NCBI RefSeq assembly: GCF_001613505.1
Contig: NZ_BDCM01000001.1
Location: forward strand, 45,255 to 109,254
Direction: 5' to 3'
Length of the DNA: 64,000 nucleotides
Source of the DNA: Nocardia mikamii NBRC 108933
GTDB lineage: Bacteria; Actinomycetota; Actinomycetes; Mycobacteriales; Mycobacteriaceae
Position numbers and translations under genes: made by a program. Under the pieces are notes generated by a model, which was not told the origin of the DNA, searched no databases, and saw only the letters and a program-made list of their open reading frames with translations. Positions 54,198-62,417 of this stretch are shown in pieces; position 1 is the first letter of the stretch; each line of letters starts with the position of its first letter.

Positions 54198-54428
54198 TCA
54201 TCGGGCCAGGTCGTACTCCGGCAGCTGGATCGAGCGCACCATCGCGCTCGCACCGTTGAATGCCGTCACGGCGTCGGAGGCCGGTTCGCCGACCTCTTCC
54301 GGGGCCGGCTCCCCCGTCCGCTCGGCCCAGACCTCCGGATCCACGACGGTCGGCGCCGGTTCTCCGGCCGGCCGGGTCCACGCTGTCGCGGTAGCCCGTT
54401 CCGCGACCGATCTACTCCACTCCCACAT
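54198..54428 (-). CDS. Small hypothetical protein, 76 residues
   Basis: A small acidic protein (MWEWSRSVAERATATAWTRP, PEVWAERTGEPAPEEVGEPA) with no recognised family, signal peptide or membrane segment. GGGGAGG stands eight bases before ATG 54428, an unusually strong ribosome site that argues it is real. Probably Nocardia-specific. Confidence 0.6.
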   Translation of the reverse strand: MWEWSRSVAERATATAWTRPAGEPAPTVVDPEVWAERTGEPAPEEVGEPASDAVTAFNGASAMVRSIQLPEYDLAR

Positions 54429-54560
54429 CGCGCACCTCCCCAGTGCTTGATTTCGGAGTCCTCACGGTACGGGTACGGGCACCCGGCAATCCACCGAATT
54501 AACCTGCCGACACGGCCCGATCGACGCGAAAAGCGCTGCGGTACAGCATGTTCGGTGCAG

Positions 54561-54899
54561 TCACAAAGGTTGCAGGCCCAGGGCTCCGGCGACGAAGCGG
54601 CTCACCGCGGTCAGCCCGGACTGCAGCGCGGAATCGTAGCCCGCACGCGACCAGCCCGAAATCTCCGCGGTGCCATCGGCTTGCGGCGTCACCACGATCT
54701 CGGCGACCAGCTCAGCGGTGGTGGGTTCACACACCGCCCACGAATATCCGGTCTGCTCGGCCCATTCGCGGGCACGGCGTTCGACATAGCCGGGATCGGT
54801 GATACCGCCGTCGGCCAGTGCCGGGCGGTCGTCGATACGGTCGTCGGCGCGCAGCGCGCGCAGATACCAACTGCCGGCGTTGATTTCGATCGGTTCCAT
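54561..54899 (-). CDS. GNAT-like acetyltransferase fragment/short form
   Basis: A 112-residue protein with the N-terminal half of a RimJ/RimL-like GNAT (SWYLRALRADDRIDDRPALA; YSWAVCEPTTAELVAEIVVT; EISGWSRAGYDSALQSGLTA). The acetyl-CoA motif is weak (ISGWSRAGYDS), so it may not be active. ATG 54899 shares a base with the stop of the DUF1707 gene (TGATG) and follows GGAGG, so the two are coupled. Confidence 0.6.
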   Translation of the reverse strand: MEPIEINAGSWYLRALRADDRIDDRPALADGGITDPGYVERRAREWAEQTGYSWAVCEPTTAELVAEIVVTPQADGTAEISGWSRAGYDSALQSGLTAVSRFVAGALGLQPL

Positions 54900-55351
54900 C
54901 ACAACCTCCGGCGACGGTCGCGCCGACGGCGGCGGTCGAGCACGCGATGATCATCGCCGCCGAGGAGACGGCGATCGTGGCCGCGCTGCTGCAGGCCGCC
55001 GGTGATGATGCCTGCCGCGGGAATGAGCAGGAACCAGAGCCAGGTGTGGGTGGTGAAGAACAGCACCAGCGCGAGGATCACCACCAGGCCCATCATCGAA
55101 CCGGCGAATTCGCGGCGCCCGCCCGGCTGGGCGGCGGCCGGTTCCGGCGGTTCCGGGGGCTCCGGTACGGCGGCGGGGAGGTCGCTGAACACCGGCGCCA
55201 GATCGCCTCGCGTCACCGCCGCGGCGATCAGGCCGCTGCGTTCGTCGAACTCGGCGACCGACAACCGACCGGCGGCGAAGTGCTCCGACAGGCGCTGCAT
55301 CGCCTGCTCGCGCTCCGCGGTGCCGATGCGGACGTCGGGAGAATCAGACAT
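54899..55351 (-). CDS. DUF1707 SHOCT-like membrane protein
   Basis: A 150-residue protein: N-terminal DUF1707 domain (VRIGTAEREQAMQRLSEHFA, AGRLSVAEFDERSG), a Pro/Glu-rich linker, two hydrophobic segments (about 88-103 and 104-120), and an unusual Arg-rich C-terminal tail (DRRLLGGDDHRVLDRRRRRD). ATG 55351. The function of DUF1707 proteins is unknown; they are abundant in actinobacteria. The 279 bases to the kinase gene show no clear feature. Confidence 0.78.
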   Translation of the reverse strand: MSDSPDVRIGTAEREQAMQRLSEHFAAGRLSVAEFDERSGLIAAAVTRGDLAPVFSDLPAAVPEPPEPPEPAAAQPGGRREFAGSMMGLVVILALVLFFTTHTWLWFLLIPAAGIITGGLQQRGHDRRLLGGDDHRVLDRRRRRDRRRRL

Positions 55352-55630
55352 GGCACGAGATTACCGCGCTGCGCGCCGGTGAGCGGGCCCGATCCACCCG
55401 CGGTACCGCCGACCGCATATCCGCACTATCGTCGGTCTCATGTTCCGCCAGCGCGGCATCGGCACCGCTGCCGCCCCGCTCGTCGAAGCGCCGACGGGTC
55501 GAGCCCCACAGCCGAGGTCCGACACGCGACCGCAGATCGGCGACGCGGGGCACCGGACGCGGACGACACCGGCGAGCGGCCGTCTCCCCGGGGGCTTTCG
55601 GGCGAATGACACGCACAGCGGACGGATGCG

Positions 55631-57292
55631 ATGACTGCGCGGGAATTCGGGCGGTACCGGCTCGATCGACTGCTCGGCCGGGGGGCGGCCGGGGAGGTGT
55701 GGCTGGCGTACGACCCGGCGGACGCCCGGACCGTCGCGCTGAAGATCTTGTCCGGGAGTGCGGCCGAGGACGCGGATTACCGGCGGCGGTTCGAGCGGGA
55801 GGCCCGGATCGGGGCGCATCTGGACAATCCGCATATCGCGCCGATCCATCGGTTCGGCGAATACGCCGGACGACTGTATCTGGATATGGCCTACATCCCG
55901 GGCGTGGACCTGGCCCGGCTGGTGCGGTCGAGTGCGATGGGGGTGGCCGAGGCGGTCGAGCTGATCTCGCAGATCGCCGAGGCGCTCGATGCCGCGCACG
56001 CGGCCGGACTGGTGCACCGAGATGTGAAGCCCGCCAACGTCATCGTGCACACGAGCGGATTCGCCTACCTCATCGATTTCGGCATCGCCCGTGCGGCCGG
56101 GCAGACCACCATCACCGCAACCGGTTTCACGGTCGGAACGCTCGCCTATATGGCGCCCGAACGCTTCACCGGGCACGGCGACTCCCGCTCGGACGTGTAC
56201 TCGCTGGCGTGTGTGCTGTACGAATGTCTCACCGCGCGAAGGCCGTTCGGCGATACCGACGCCGTGCGGCAGTTGCACGCCCACCTGCACGAAGCCCCGC
56301 CGCGCCCCTCCGCCGCCGACGCGCGCATCCCCGCCGCCCTCGACGCGGTGGTCGCACGAGGTATGGCCAAGCGTGCGGACGACCGATACCGCACCGCGGG
56401 CGAGTTGGCGGCCGCGGCGCGGGCCGCCGTCGGACTGACGATCTCCGATCGCACACCGCCGTTGCTGCAATCCGAACAGGGATCCACGACGCGACTGGGG
56501 TCGACACCCGCGACCAGCCACATCCGCCCTGCACCAGCGGCGAACGGACCGGCCGGCCCCACCTTCGCGGCGACTCGGCAGGACGCCGCGCCGGCCCCGA
56601 GAGGACACTCCGGCCCCGCGTCCGCCGTATACGGGTACCCCGGACCCGCGCCCGTGACGAGAAAAGTCGGCTCGGGCCCCGCGGGCGTAGCCGCCCATCG
56701 GCCGCCCGCCCCGGTGCGGGCTACTCGTATCCTGCCGGACGCGAGCGCACCCGTCGGCCCGCCGGCGGCCCCGGCAGATCACGCGGTGTCCGGCCGGCCG
56801 CATCCGCCGTCCGTCCGTAACCCCCGGCCGACTCTCCTCGGTAGCACGTCCTTTCCGATGAAATCGGTTCCAGCACAGCATGGTCCGGCGACGCCGCCAC
56901 GACGCCCGACTCTCGCTGTCGCCGCCGCACTGATCGGCGCCGCCATCGTCGCCCTCGCGGTCGTCGCCGGGTGCACGGCCCTGCTCAGCAGTGGCTCCCG
57001 CACTCCGTCCGACCAGCCGTCGACCACCCGGACCGAGATGAACGCTCCCGCGCCGACCACCGCGGCGCCGGCCACCCCGGAACCCGAATACACCACGACG
57101 GTCATCCCACCGCGTTGGACGCTCCCCTTCCCGACGAACATTCTGCCGCCGCCCCTCCAATTTCCCCATCCCGCAGCGCATTCCGAGGAGCATCACCGTA
57201 AACCGGCGGACACCGGCGGCCCCGGCGCACCGCGCGCCGACCGAGTCTCCTGCGCCGAGCACACCGCCGCCTGCGAGGACGCGACACGATAA
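55631..57292 (+). CDS. Membrane-anchored serine/threonine protein kinase
   Basis: A 553-residue PASTA-less STPK: kinase domain about residues 8-270 with GRGAAGEVWLAYDP glycine loop, Lys38, catalytic HRDVKPANV (Asp131), the DFGIAR motif, and APE region (YMAPERFTGHGD). Then a Pro/Ala-rich juxtamembrane stretch, one transmembrane segment (about 428-450: LAVAAALIGAAIVALAVVAG), and a short extracellular tail rich in Thr/Pro with two Cys near the end. ATG 55631. Likely senses an envelope signal; no known domain in the tail. Confidence 0.9.
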   Translation: MTAREFGRYRLDRLLGRGAAGEVWLAYDPADARTVALKILSGSAAEDADYRRRFEREARIGAHLDNPHIAPIHRFGEYAGRLYLDMAYIPGVDLARLVRSSAMGVAEAVELISQIAEALDAAHAAGLVHRDVKPANVIVHTSGFAYLIDFGIARAAGQTTITATGFTVGTLAYMAPERFTGHGDSRSDVYSLACVLYECLTARRPFGDTDAVRQLHAHLHEAPPRPSAADARIPAALDAVVARGMAKRADDRYRTAGELAAAARAAVGLTISDRTPPLLQSEQGSTTRLGSTPATSHIRPAPAANGPAGPTFAATRQDAAPAPRGHSGPASAVYGYPGPAPVTRKVGSGPAGVAAHRPPAPVRATRILPDASAPVGPPAAPADHAVSGRPHPPSVRNPRPTLLGSTSFPMKSVPAQHGPATPPRRPTLAVAAALIGAAIVALAVVAGCTALLSSGSRTPSDQPSTTRTEMNAPAPTTAAPATPEPEYTTTVIPPRWTLPFPTNILPPPLQFPHPAAHSEEHHRKPADTGGPGAPRADRVSCAEHTAACEDATR

Positions 57293-57386
57293 TCTCGTCC
57301 CACGAGCGGCCGCCGACGAACCGTCGCGACCTGCCCGCCGGGATACACGCCGACCGGTACCGGGCTGCCGCACATCACGGCCGAAA

Positions 57387-57428
57387 CGTCGCAGGCCCCG
57401 CTCCGGATCCGGAGCGGGGCCTGCGACG
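57387..57428. terminator. 42-bp perfect palindrome between convergent genes
   Basis: CGTCGCAGGCCCCGCTCCGGA and its exact complement form a 21-bp stem with no loop spacer between the convergent kinase and accA3 genes. Both transcripts run into it; short T-runs follow on each side (TTTC on the minus strand, and AAAACC means TTTT on minus just before). A bidirectional terminator is the likely role. Confidence 0.75.
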
Positions 57429-57441
57429 AAAACCGTTGGTA

Positions 57442-59244
57442 CTACTTGATTTCGGCGAGCACGGTGCCCTGGGTGATGGCGGCGCCGGCCTCGACGGCCA
57501 GACCGGTGACCACACCGGACTTGTGCGCGTTGACCGGGTTCTCCATCTTCATGGCCTCGAGCACGGCGATCAGGTCACCCGCCTCGACCGACTGGCCCTC
57601 TTCGACGGCCACCTTCACCACGGTGCCCTGCATCGGCGCGGTCACCGCGTCACCGGAGGCGGCCGAGGCGCCCGCGCCGCCACGCTTGCGCGGCTTGGGC
57701 TTCTTGCGGATCACGCCCGCGCCGTTGCCACCGGCGCCGGCCGCGCCCGCGCCCACGGTCAAGTGGCCCGGCAGCGATACCTCGAGGCGACGGCCGCCGA
57801 CCTCGACGACCACCGTCTGGCGCGCACCCTCGTCCTCGTCCTCGATGGGCTGGCCACCGGTGTAGGGCTCGATGGTGTTTTCCCACTCGTTCTCGATCCA
57901 CTTGGTGTAGACGTCGAACTTGGTTCCGTCGCCGACGAACGCCGGGTTGGTCACGATGTGGCGGTCGAACGGCAGCACCGTCGCCAGGCCCTCGATCTCG
58001 TACTCCGCCAGCGCCCGCGCGGCACGCTCCAGCGCCTGAGTGCGGTTCTCGCCGGTGACGATCAGCTTGGCCAGCATGGAGTCGAACTGGCCGCCGATCA
58101 CGCTACCGGCGACCACGCCGGAATCGACGCGCACGCCGGGGCCCGAGGGCTCCTTGTAGACGGTGACCGGGCCGGGTGCGGGCAGGAACCCACGACCGGC
58201 GTCCTCACCGTTGATACGGAATTCGATCGAGTGACCGCGCGGGGTCGGGTCCTCTTTGATGGTCAGTTCCTCGCCGTTGGCGATGCGGAACTGCCAGCGC
58301 ACCAGATCCAGACCGGAGGTCTCCTCGGTGACCGGGTGCTCGACCTGCAGGCGGGTGTTGACCTCGAGGAAGGAGACGGTCTCGCCCTGCACCAGGTACT
58401 CCACGGTGCCGGCGCCGTAGTAGCCGGCCTCCTTGCAGATCCGCTTGGCGGACTCGTGGATCTTGGCGCGGACCTCGTCGGACAGGAACGGCGCGGGCGC
58501 CTCCTCGACCAGCTTCTGGAAGCGGCGCTGCAACGAGCAGTCACGCGTGCCGGCGACGATCACGTTGCCGTGCTTGTCGGCCAGCACCTGGGCCTCGACG
58601 TGGCGGGCCTTGTCCAGGTACTGCTCCACGAAGCATTCACCGCGGCCGAAGGCGGCGGTCGCCTCGCGGGTGGCCGAGTCGAACAGCTCCGGAATCTCCT
58701 CGATGGTGTGGGCGACCTTCATGCCGCGGCCACCACCACCGAAGGCGGCCTTGATGGCCACCGGAACGCCGTACTGCTTCGCGAACTCGACGACCTCGTT
58801 CGCGTCCTTCACCGGATCCTTGGTGCCCGCGGCCATCGGCGCCTTGGCGCGCTCGGCGATATGGCGAGCGGTGACCTTGTCACCCAGATCGCGAATCGAC
58901 TGCGGCGACGGACCGATCCAGATCAGCCCGGCGTCCAGGACGGCCTGGGCGAAGTCCGCGTTCTCGGACAGGAAGCCGTAACCGGGGTGGATCGCGTCGG
59001 CGCCGGATTTGCGCGCCGCGTCGAGAAGCTTGTCGAAGACCAGGTACGACTCGGCCGAGGTCTGCCCCCCGAGCGCGAATGCCTCATCGGCCAATTTGAC
59101 GAACGGCGCGTCCGCGTCCGGTTCCGCGTACACGGCGACACTGGCGATACCGGCATCCTTGGCGGCCCGGATCACACGCACCGCGATCTCGCCCCGATTG
59201 GCGATCAGGACTTTCGTGATCTGCGCGCTGGCATGGCTGGGCAC
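57442..59244 (-). CDS. accA3: Acyl-CoA carboxylase alpha subunit (biotin carboxylase plus carrier)
   Basis: A 600-residue biotin-dependent carboxylase: biotin carboxylase domain ([20 protein letters not shown] at the start; [17 protein letters not shown] motif; [15 protein letters not shown]), a linker, and the BCCP domain with EAMKMENP (biotinyl Lys566). It carboxylates biotin for AccD-type carboxyltransferases making malonyl- and methylmalonyl-CoA for mycolic and fatty acids. GTG 59244 has AGGAGG six bases upstream. Confidence 0.96.
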   Translation of the reverse strand: MPSHASAQITKVLIANRGEIAVRVIRAAKDAGIASVAVYAEPDADAPFVKLADEAFALGGQTSAESYLVFDKLLDAARKSGADAIHPGYGFLSENADFAQAVLDAGLIWIGPSPQSIRDLGDKVTARHIAERAKAPMAAGTKDPVKDANEVVEFAKQYGVPVAIKAAFGGGGRGMKVAHTIEEIPELFDSATREATAAFGRGECFVEQYLDKARHVEAQVLADKHGNVIVAGTRDCSLQRRFQKLVEEAPAPFLSDEVRAKIHESAKRICKEAGYYGAGTVEYLVQGETVSFLEVNTRLQVEHPVTEETSGLDLVRWQFRIANGEELTIKEDPTPRGHSIEFRINGEDAGRGFLPAPGPVTVYKEPSGPGVRVDSGVVAGSVIGGQFDSMLAKLIVTGENRTQALERAARALAEYEIEGLATVLPFDRHIVTNPAFVGDGTKFDVYTKWIENEWENTIEPYTGGQPIEDEDEGARQTVVVEVGGRRLEVSLPGHLTVGAGAAGAGGNGAGVIRKKPKPRKRGGAGASAASGDAVTAPMQGTVVKVAVEEGQSVEAGDLIAVLEAMKMENPVNAHKSGVVTGLAVEAGAAITQGTVLAEIK

Positions 59245-59365
59245 TGAGCCTCCTGTGCTGTGGACAACTTACGTCTCGGGTGAGTGTAGGCAGTGTGCCA
59301 ACAGACGCCGAACAGGGCTAGGGCTACCGAACAGTAGCCCGGACCCCCGTGACGTGAACAACACC

Positions 59366-60295
59366 TTAGACCGACTGTGCCGCCGCCGACACGGCGGCCG
59401 GAGCCGCGCCCGGTTCACATCCCTTGACGATCGGCGTGCGCACGGCGTTGCTCCACTCGGTCCAGGAGCCGTCGTAGTTGCGCACATTCGCCACTCCCAG
59501 CAGCGAGGTCAGCACGAACCAGGTGTGTGCCGAATGTTCGCCGATGCGGCAATAGGCGATGGTGTCCTCGGCGCCGAGCAGCGGCGCGTAGATCTCCTCC
59601 AGCTCCGCACGGCTGCGGAATCGGCCGTCGCCACCCACGGCCGCGGTCCACGGGATGTTGATCGCGGTCGGAATGTGCCCGGCGCGCAACGACTGTTCCT
59701 CCGGACGGTCGAGGATGCGGTCGTCGTCGCCCGTGTATTCGCCCACCGCGCGCACGTCGACCAGTCCGATGCCCGATCCGCCGCGGTCGAGGTAGCCGCG
59801 CACGTCCTCGAGGAAGGCCCGGCTGCCCCGGTCGTCGCGCTCGACGACCGGATACTCCCCCAGCCCGACGTCGGGTACCTCGAAGGTGGTGTCGCGGGCC
59901 TCGGAGATCCACGCGTCCCGGCCCCCGTCGAGCAGTCGCACGTCGGGATGCCCGAACAGGCCGAAGACCCAGGCGGTGGCGGCGGCCGTGCCGTTGGCCT
60001 TGTCGCCGTAGACGACGACGGTGTCGTCGCGGGCGATCCCCTTGGCGCGCATGAGTTCGGCGAAACGGGCGCCGTCGATCACGTCGCGGGTGAGCGGATC
60101 GGTAAGCTCGGCCCGCCAATCGACCTTGACCGCCCCTGGCACATGGCCGATGTCATAGAGCAGGATGTCCTCGTTGGACTCGACGATCGCGAGGCCGCGC
60201 GTACCGATGTTTGCCGACAGCCACTCGGTGGTTACCAATCGTTGTGGATATGCATGAGAGCCGAAGGATGGATGAGAGTCCGGAGCGACGGGCAC
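59366..60295 (-). CDS. sseA: Thiosulfate sulfurtransferase, rhodanese
   Basis: A 309-residue double-rhodanese protein of the SseA type: [20 protein letters not shown] start, [15 protein letters not shown] end, and catalytic loop [10 protein letters not shown] in the second domain. Close to M. tuberculosis Rv3283 and, like it, adjacent to the acc genes. GTG 60295. In M. tuberculosis it is next to accA3; here it is 121 bases upstream of accA3 on the same strand. Confidence 0.9.
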   Translation of the reverse strand: MPVAPDSHPSFGSHAYPQRLVTTEWLSANIGTRGLAIVESNEDILLYDIGHVPGAVKVDWRAELTDPLTRDVIDGARFAELMRAKGIARDDTVVVYGDKANGTAAATAWVFGLFGHPDVRLLDGGRDAWISEARDTTFEVPDVGLGEYPVVERDDRGSRAFLEDVRGYLDRGGSGIGLVDVRAVGEYTGDDDRILDRPEEQSLRAGHIPTAINIPWTAAVGGDGRFRSRAELEEIYAPLLGAEDTIAYCRIGEHSAHTWFVLTSLLGVANVRNYDGSWTEWSNAVRTPIVKGCEPGAAPAAVSAAAQSV

Positions 60296-60453
60296 GGTGG
60301 AAGATCCTTCACACGTGGTAGACGATGGTCGGCTGGGCAGTTCCGATCGTAGGTGCGAACAATGCGCGCCGGCGGTTTCACATCACGAATCGGATGAAGC
60401 GCGATTAAGTCGCAGCTTCGTCCGATAAAGTCACATGGGAGGAGGGGTGAGCT

Positions 60454-61245
60454 ATGTCCGATTCTTGGCCACGACGGCGCCTGCTTGCGATCCTACGCGG
60501 CGCCAGCGAGCCTCTCGATGCCCAGGAACTGGCGCGCATCACCGGACAACACGTCACCACCGTCCGTTTTCATCTGGATGTTCTCACCCGGGAATCGCTG
60601 GTCCGCCAATTCCAGCAGCCACCCCGGGGCCGCGGCCGCCCGCGCATCGGATATACGGCGGTACAGCGATCGGTCGGTTATCAGGATCTGGCGCAGGTGC
60701 TGGCCGATCAGCTCGGCAGTGATCCCCGCCGGCGTTCCGAAGTGGCCGTGACGGCCGGGCGAGCGTGGGGCGCCAAGGTCGAACAGCTCGAACAACCCAT
60801 CGCCTCGCTCGACGACGCGCGCGACGTCGCGGTGACGGTGAGCTCGGAGCTCGGTTTCGCCCCCGAGCGCGACTCCGCCTCCGAAACCGGCGACCAGCTC
60901 AACATCCGCCTGACCGCGTGCCCGCTGCGCGAATTGGCGCGCACCCATTCCGAGGTGGTCTGCGGTGTGCATCAGGGCCTGATTCGCGAGGTACTGGATC
61001 GCAACGGCGGACGCGATGCGGTGAACGTCCGGCTGCACCCGTTCGTGGGCCCGGAACTGTGCGTGATCCACCTGGAGGCACTGGCGAGCACGCTGCCGGA
61101 TCCGGCCCGCATCCCCGATCAGGCGGGGGCGGCGCCGCGACTGCCGACGCCGTCAGCCAATCGCGTCGGCCCGCAGCTGCGCACCGATCCACAACTGCGC
61201 AATACCGACGCCCACGTCGCCCAGGAGGCGACGCAGCAGCGGTAG
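60454..61245 (+). CDS. DeoR-like helix-turn-helix regulator with MetOD1-type sensor domain
   Basis: A 263-residue regulator: N-terminal winged helix (PLDAQELARITGQHVTTVRF, HLDVLTRESLVRQF) and a C-terminal sensor of the kind with ITACPLRELARTHSEVVCGV-like Cys pair and a third Cys near PELCVIHL, possibly a metal or iron-sulfur site. GGGAGGAGGGG lies just before ATG 60454. Its 3' end overlaps the convergent maf gene by 93 bases. Confidence 0.8.
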   Translation: MSDSWPRRRLLAILRGASEPLDAQELARITGQHVTTVRFHLDVLTRESLVRQFQQPPRGRGRPRIGYTAVQRSVGYQDLAQVLADQLGSDPRRRSEVAVTAGRAWGAKVEQLEQPIASLDDARDVAVTVSSELGFAPERDSASETGDQLNIRLTACPLRELARTHSEVVCGVHQGLIREVLDRNGGRDAVNVRLHPFVGPELCVIHLEALASTLPDPARIPDQAGAAPRLPTPSANRVGPQLRTDPQLRNTDAHVAQEATQQR

Positions 61246-61878
61246 GCCGATCCCGATGACGCTGGACGGGTCACCGTCGATGCGGTCGACGAACCAGCCG
61301 CCCATTCCGTCCAGGGTGAACGCACCGGCCACCCGCAGTGGCTCGCCGGTGGCGATGTAGGCATCCAACTCGACCGGCCCGGGTTCGGCGAAATGCACGG
61401 TGGTGGTGCTGCAGTCCTGGGCGTCGGCGACGATCGTCCCGTCGCGCAGACGCAGCACGCAGTGGCCGGTCAGCAGATCGGCGCTGCGCCCGGCCATCTC
61501 GGCCCAGCGAGCGCGAGCGACGTCGGGAGTATGGGGCTTGCCCTGCAGGACGCCGCCGACCAGCAGCATCGAATCGCAGCCGACGACCACACAGTCGTCC
61601 ACCAGGCGCGGAGCCCGCGCGGAGACGATGCCGTAGGAATCAGGAGCGGCCGGGCCGCGTCCGGACGCCGCGGCGTCGGCGATCAGGCCGGCGGCCACGG
61701 TGTGCGCCTTGGCCGTGGCGAGGGCGGTGACCACACCGGCGGGCGGAGTGTCCCGCGGCAGGGCCGCGGCGACCGCGTCCTCGTCGACCTCGGATATTCG
61801 CACCACCGGATCCAGCCCGGCCGCGCGCAACACTTGCAGCCGCGCGGGCGAGGCGGAGCCGAGAACGAATCCCGTCAC
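61153..61878 (-). CDS. maf: Maf-family nucleotide pyrophosphatase
   Basis: A 241-residue Maf protein: FVLGSASPARLQVLRAAGLD start, GCDSMLLVGG and GAFTLDGMGGWFVDRIDG. It hydrolyses non-canonical or modified nucleoside triphosphates (m7GTP, dTTP/UTP-type). GTG 61878; the accE gene stops two bases upstream. A loop with extra residues (GLIADAAASGRGPAAPDSYG) is inserted near residue 65 relative to the core family. Confidence 0.9.
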   Translation of the reverse strand: MTGFVLGSASPARLQVLRAAGLDPVVRISEVDEDAVAAALPRDTPPAGVVTALATAKAHTVAAGLIADAAASGRGPAAPDSYGIVSARAPRLVDDCVVVGCDSMLLVGGVLQGKPHTPDVARARWAEMAGRSADLLTGHCVLRLRDGTIVADAQDCSTTTVHFAEPGPVELDAYIATGEPLRVAGAFTLDGMGGWFVDRIDGDPSSVIGIGLPLLRRLLGDVGVGIAQLWIGAQLRADAIG

Positions 61879-61879
61879 G

Positions 61880-62212
61880 TCAGCCGCGGAGGTGCGACAG
61901 GTAGGGGAAGGCGTACGGGGAGAACGGCGAGGTACCGCGGTGCATCATGGTGGGCCGGCCCCAGTTGTCCACCGGGCCCTGGTCCTGCGGCGCGCCGGCA
62001 TTCGCGCTCGCGGCGGCGAACACGGTGACCAGTGCGGCGAGGTCCTCGTCGGTGGGCGAACCCTTCAGGACGCGGATGACCGGCCCGTGACCGGCCTCGA
62101 CCTCGACGGCAGCGGTGACGGATGCGAGCTTCGTGTCGTCGTCACCGAATTCGTCGACCGCCAAATCCAATTCGGCAGCGCGCAATATCTCTTCGTCAGC
62201 CACAGCCGTCAC
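61880..62212 (-). CDS. accE5: Acyl-CoA carboxylase epsilon subunit-like protein
   Basis: A 110-residue protein in the position of AccE5, the small subunit that stabilises AccA3-AccD5. The conserved part is RVLKGSPTDEDLAALVTVFA, the AccE motif (VxxGxPxxEELAAL). GTG 62212 follows AGGAGGAG by eight bases. It lies 205 bases after accD5 and immediately before maf. Confidence 0.85.
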   Translation of the reverse strand: MTAVADEEILRAAELDLAVDEFGDDDTKLASVTAAVEVEAGHGPVIRVLKGSPTDEDLAALVTVFAAASANAGAPQDQGPVDNWGRPTMMHRGTSPFSPYAFPYLSHLRG

Positions 62213-62234
62213 AGCGCCAACTCCTCCTGTTCTG

Positions 62235-62254
62235 TGCCGGCCCCGAGGGGCCGG
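62235..62254. other. GC hairpin between accD5 and accE5
   Basis: GCCGGCCCC-GA-GGGGCCGGC: a 9-bp stem with a 2-base loop, 23 bases before accE5. On the minus strand it would sit in the accD5-accE5 leader and could slow transcription or translation. Confidence 0.6.
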
Positions 62255-62299
62255 CGTTCACGGTGCGGGACGAACCCACGCCGCGAAGGGTATTCGTGC

Positions 62300-62324
62300 G
62301 GCCCTCATCGAATGAGGGCCTTTT
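62300..62324 (+). terminator. Hairpin with T-run facing the plus strand
   Basis: GGCCCTCAT-CGA-ATGAGGGCC then TTTT (62300-62324): a 9-bp perfect stem and a T-run when read on the plus strand, yet the neighbouring genes are on the minus strand. It would stop antisense transcripts from the accE5/maf side or act as a hairpin in the accD5-accE5 message. Confidence 0.55.
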
Positions 62325-62417
62325 CCTACCATCTTCGCCCGGATGCGGCGATCGTGCGCGGTGCGAACGCATCACTCATCGGGAAAGTGTGCCTCCGCTA
62401 CCGCACATATCGTCGGA

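Noticed and set aside
57436..59247. 603-codon plus-strand open frame opposite accA3
   Set aside because: Mirror of accA3 codon bias; Leu/Asp/Gly/His-rich with no domain.
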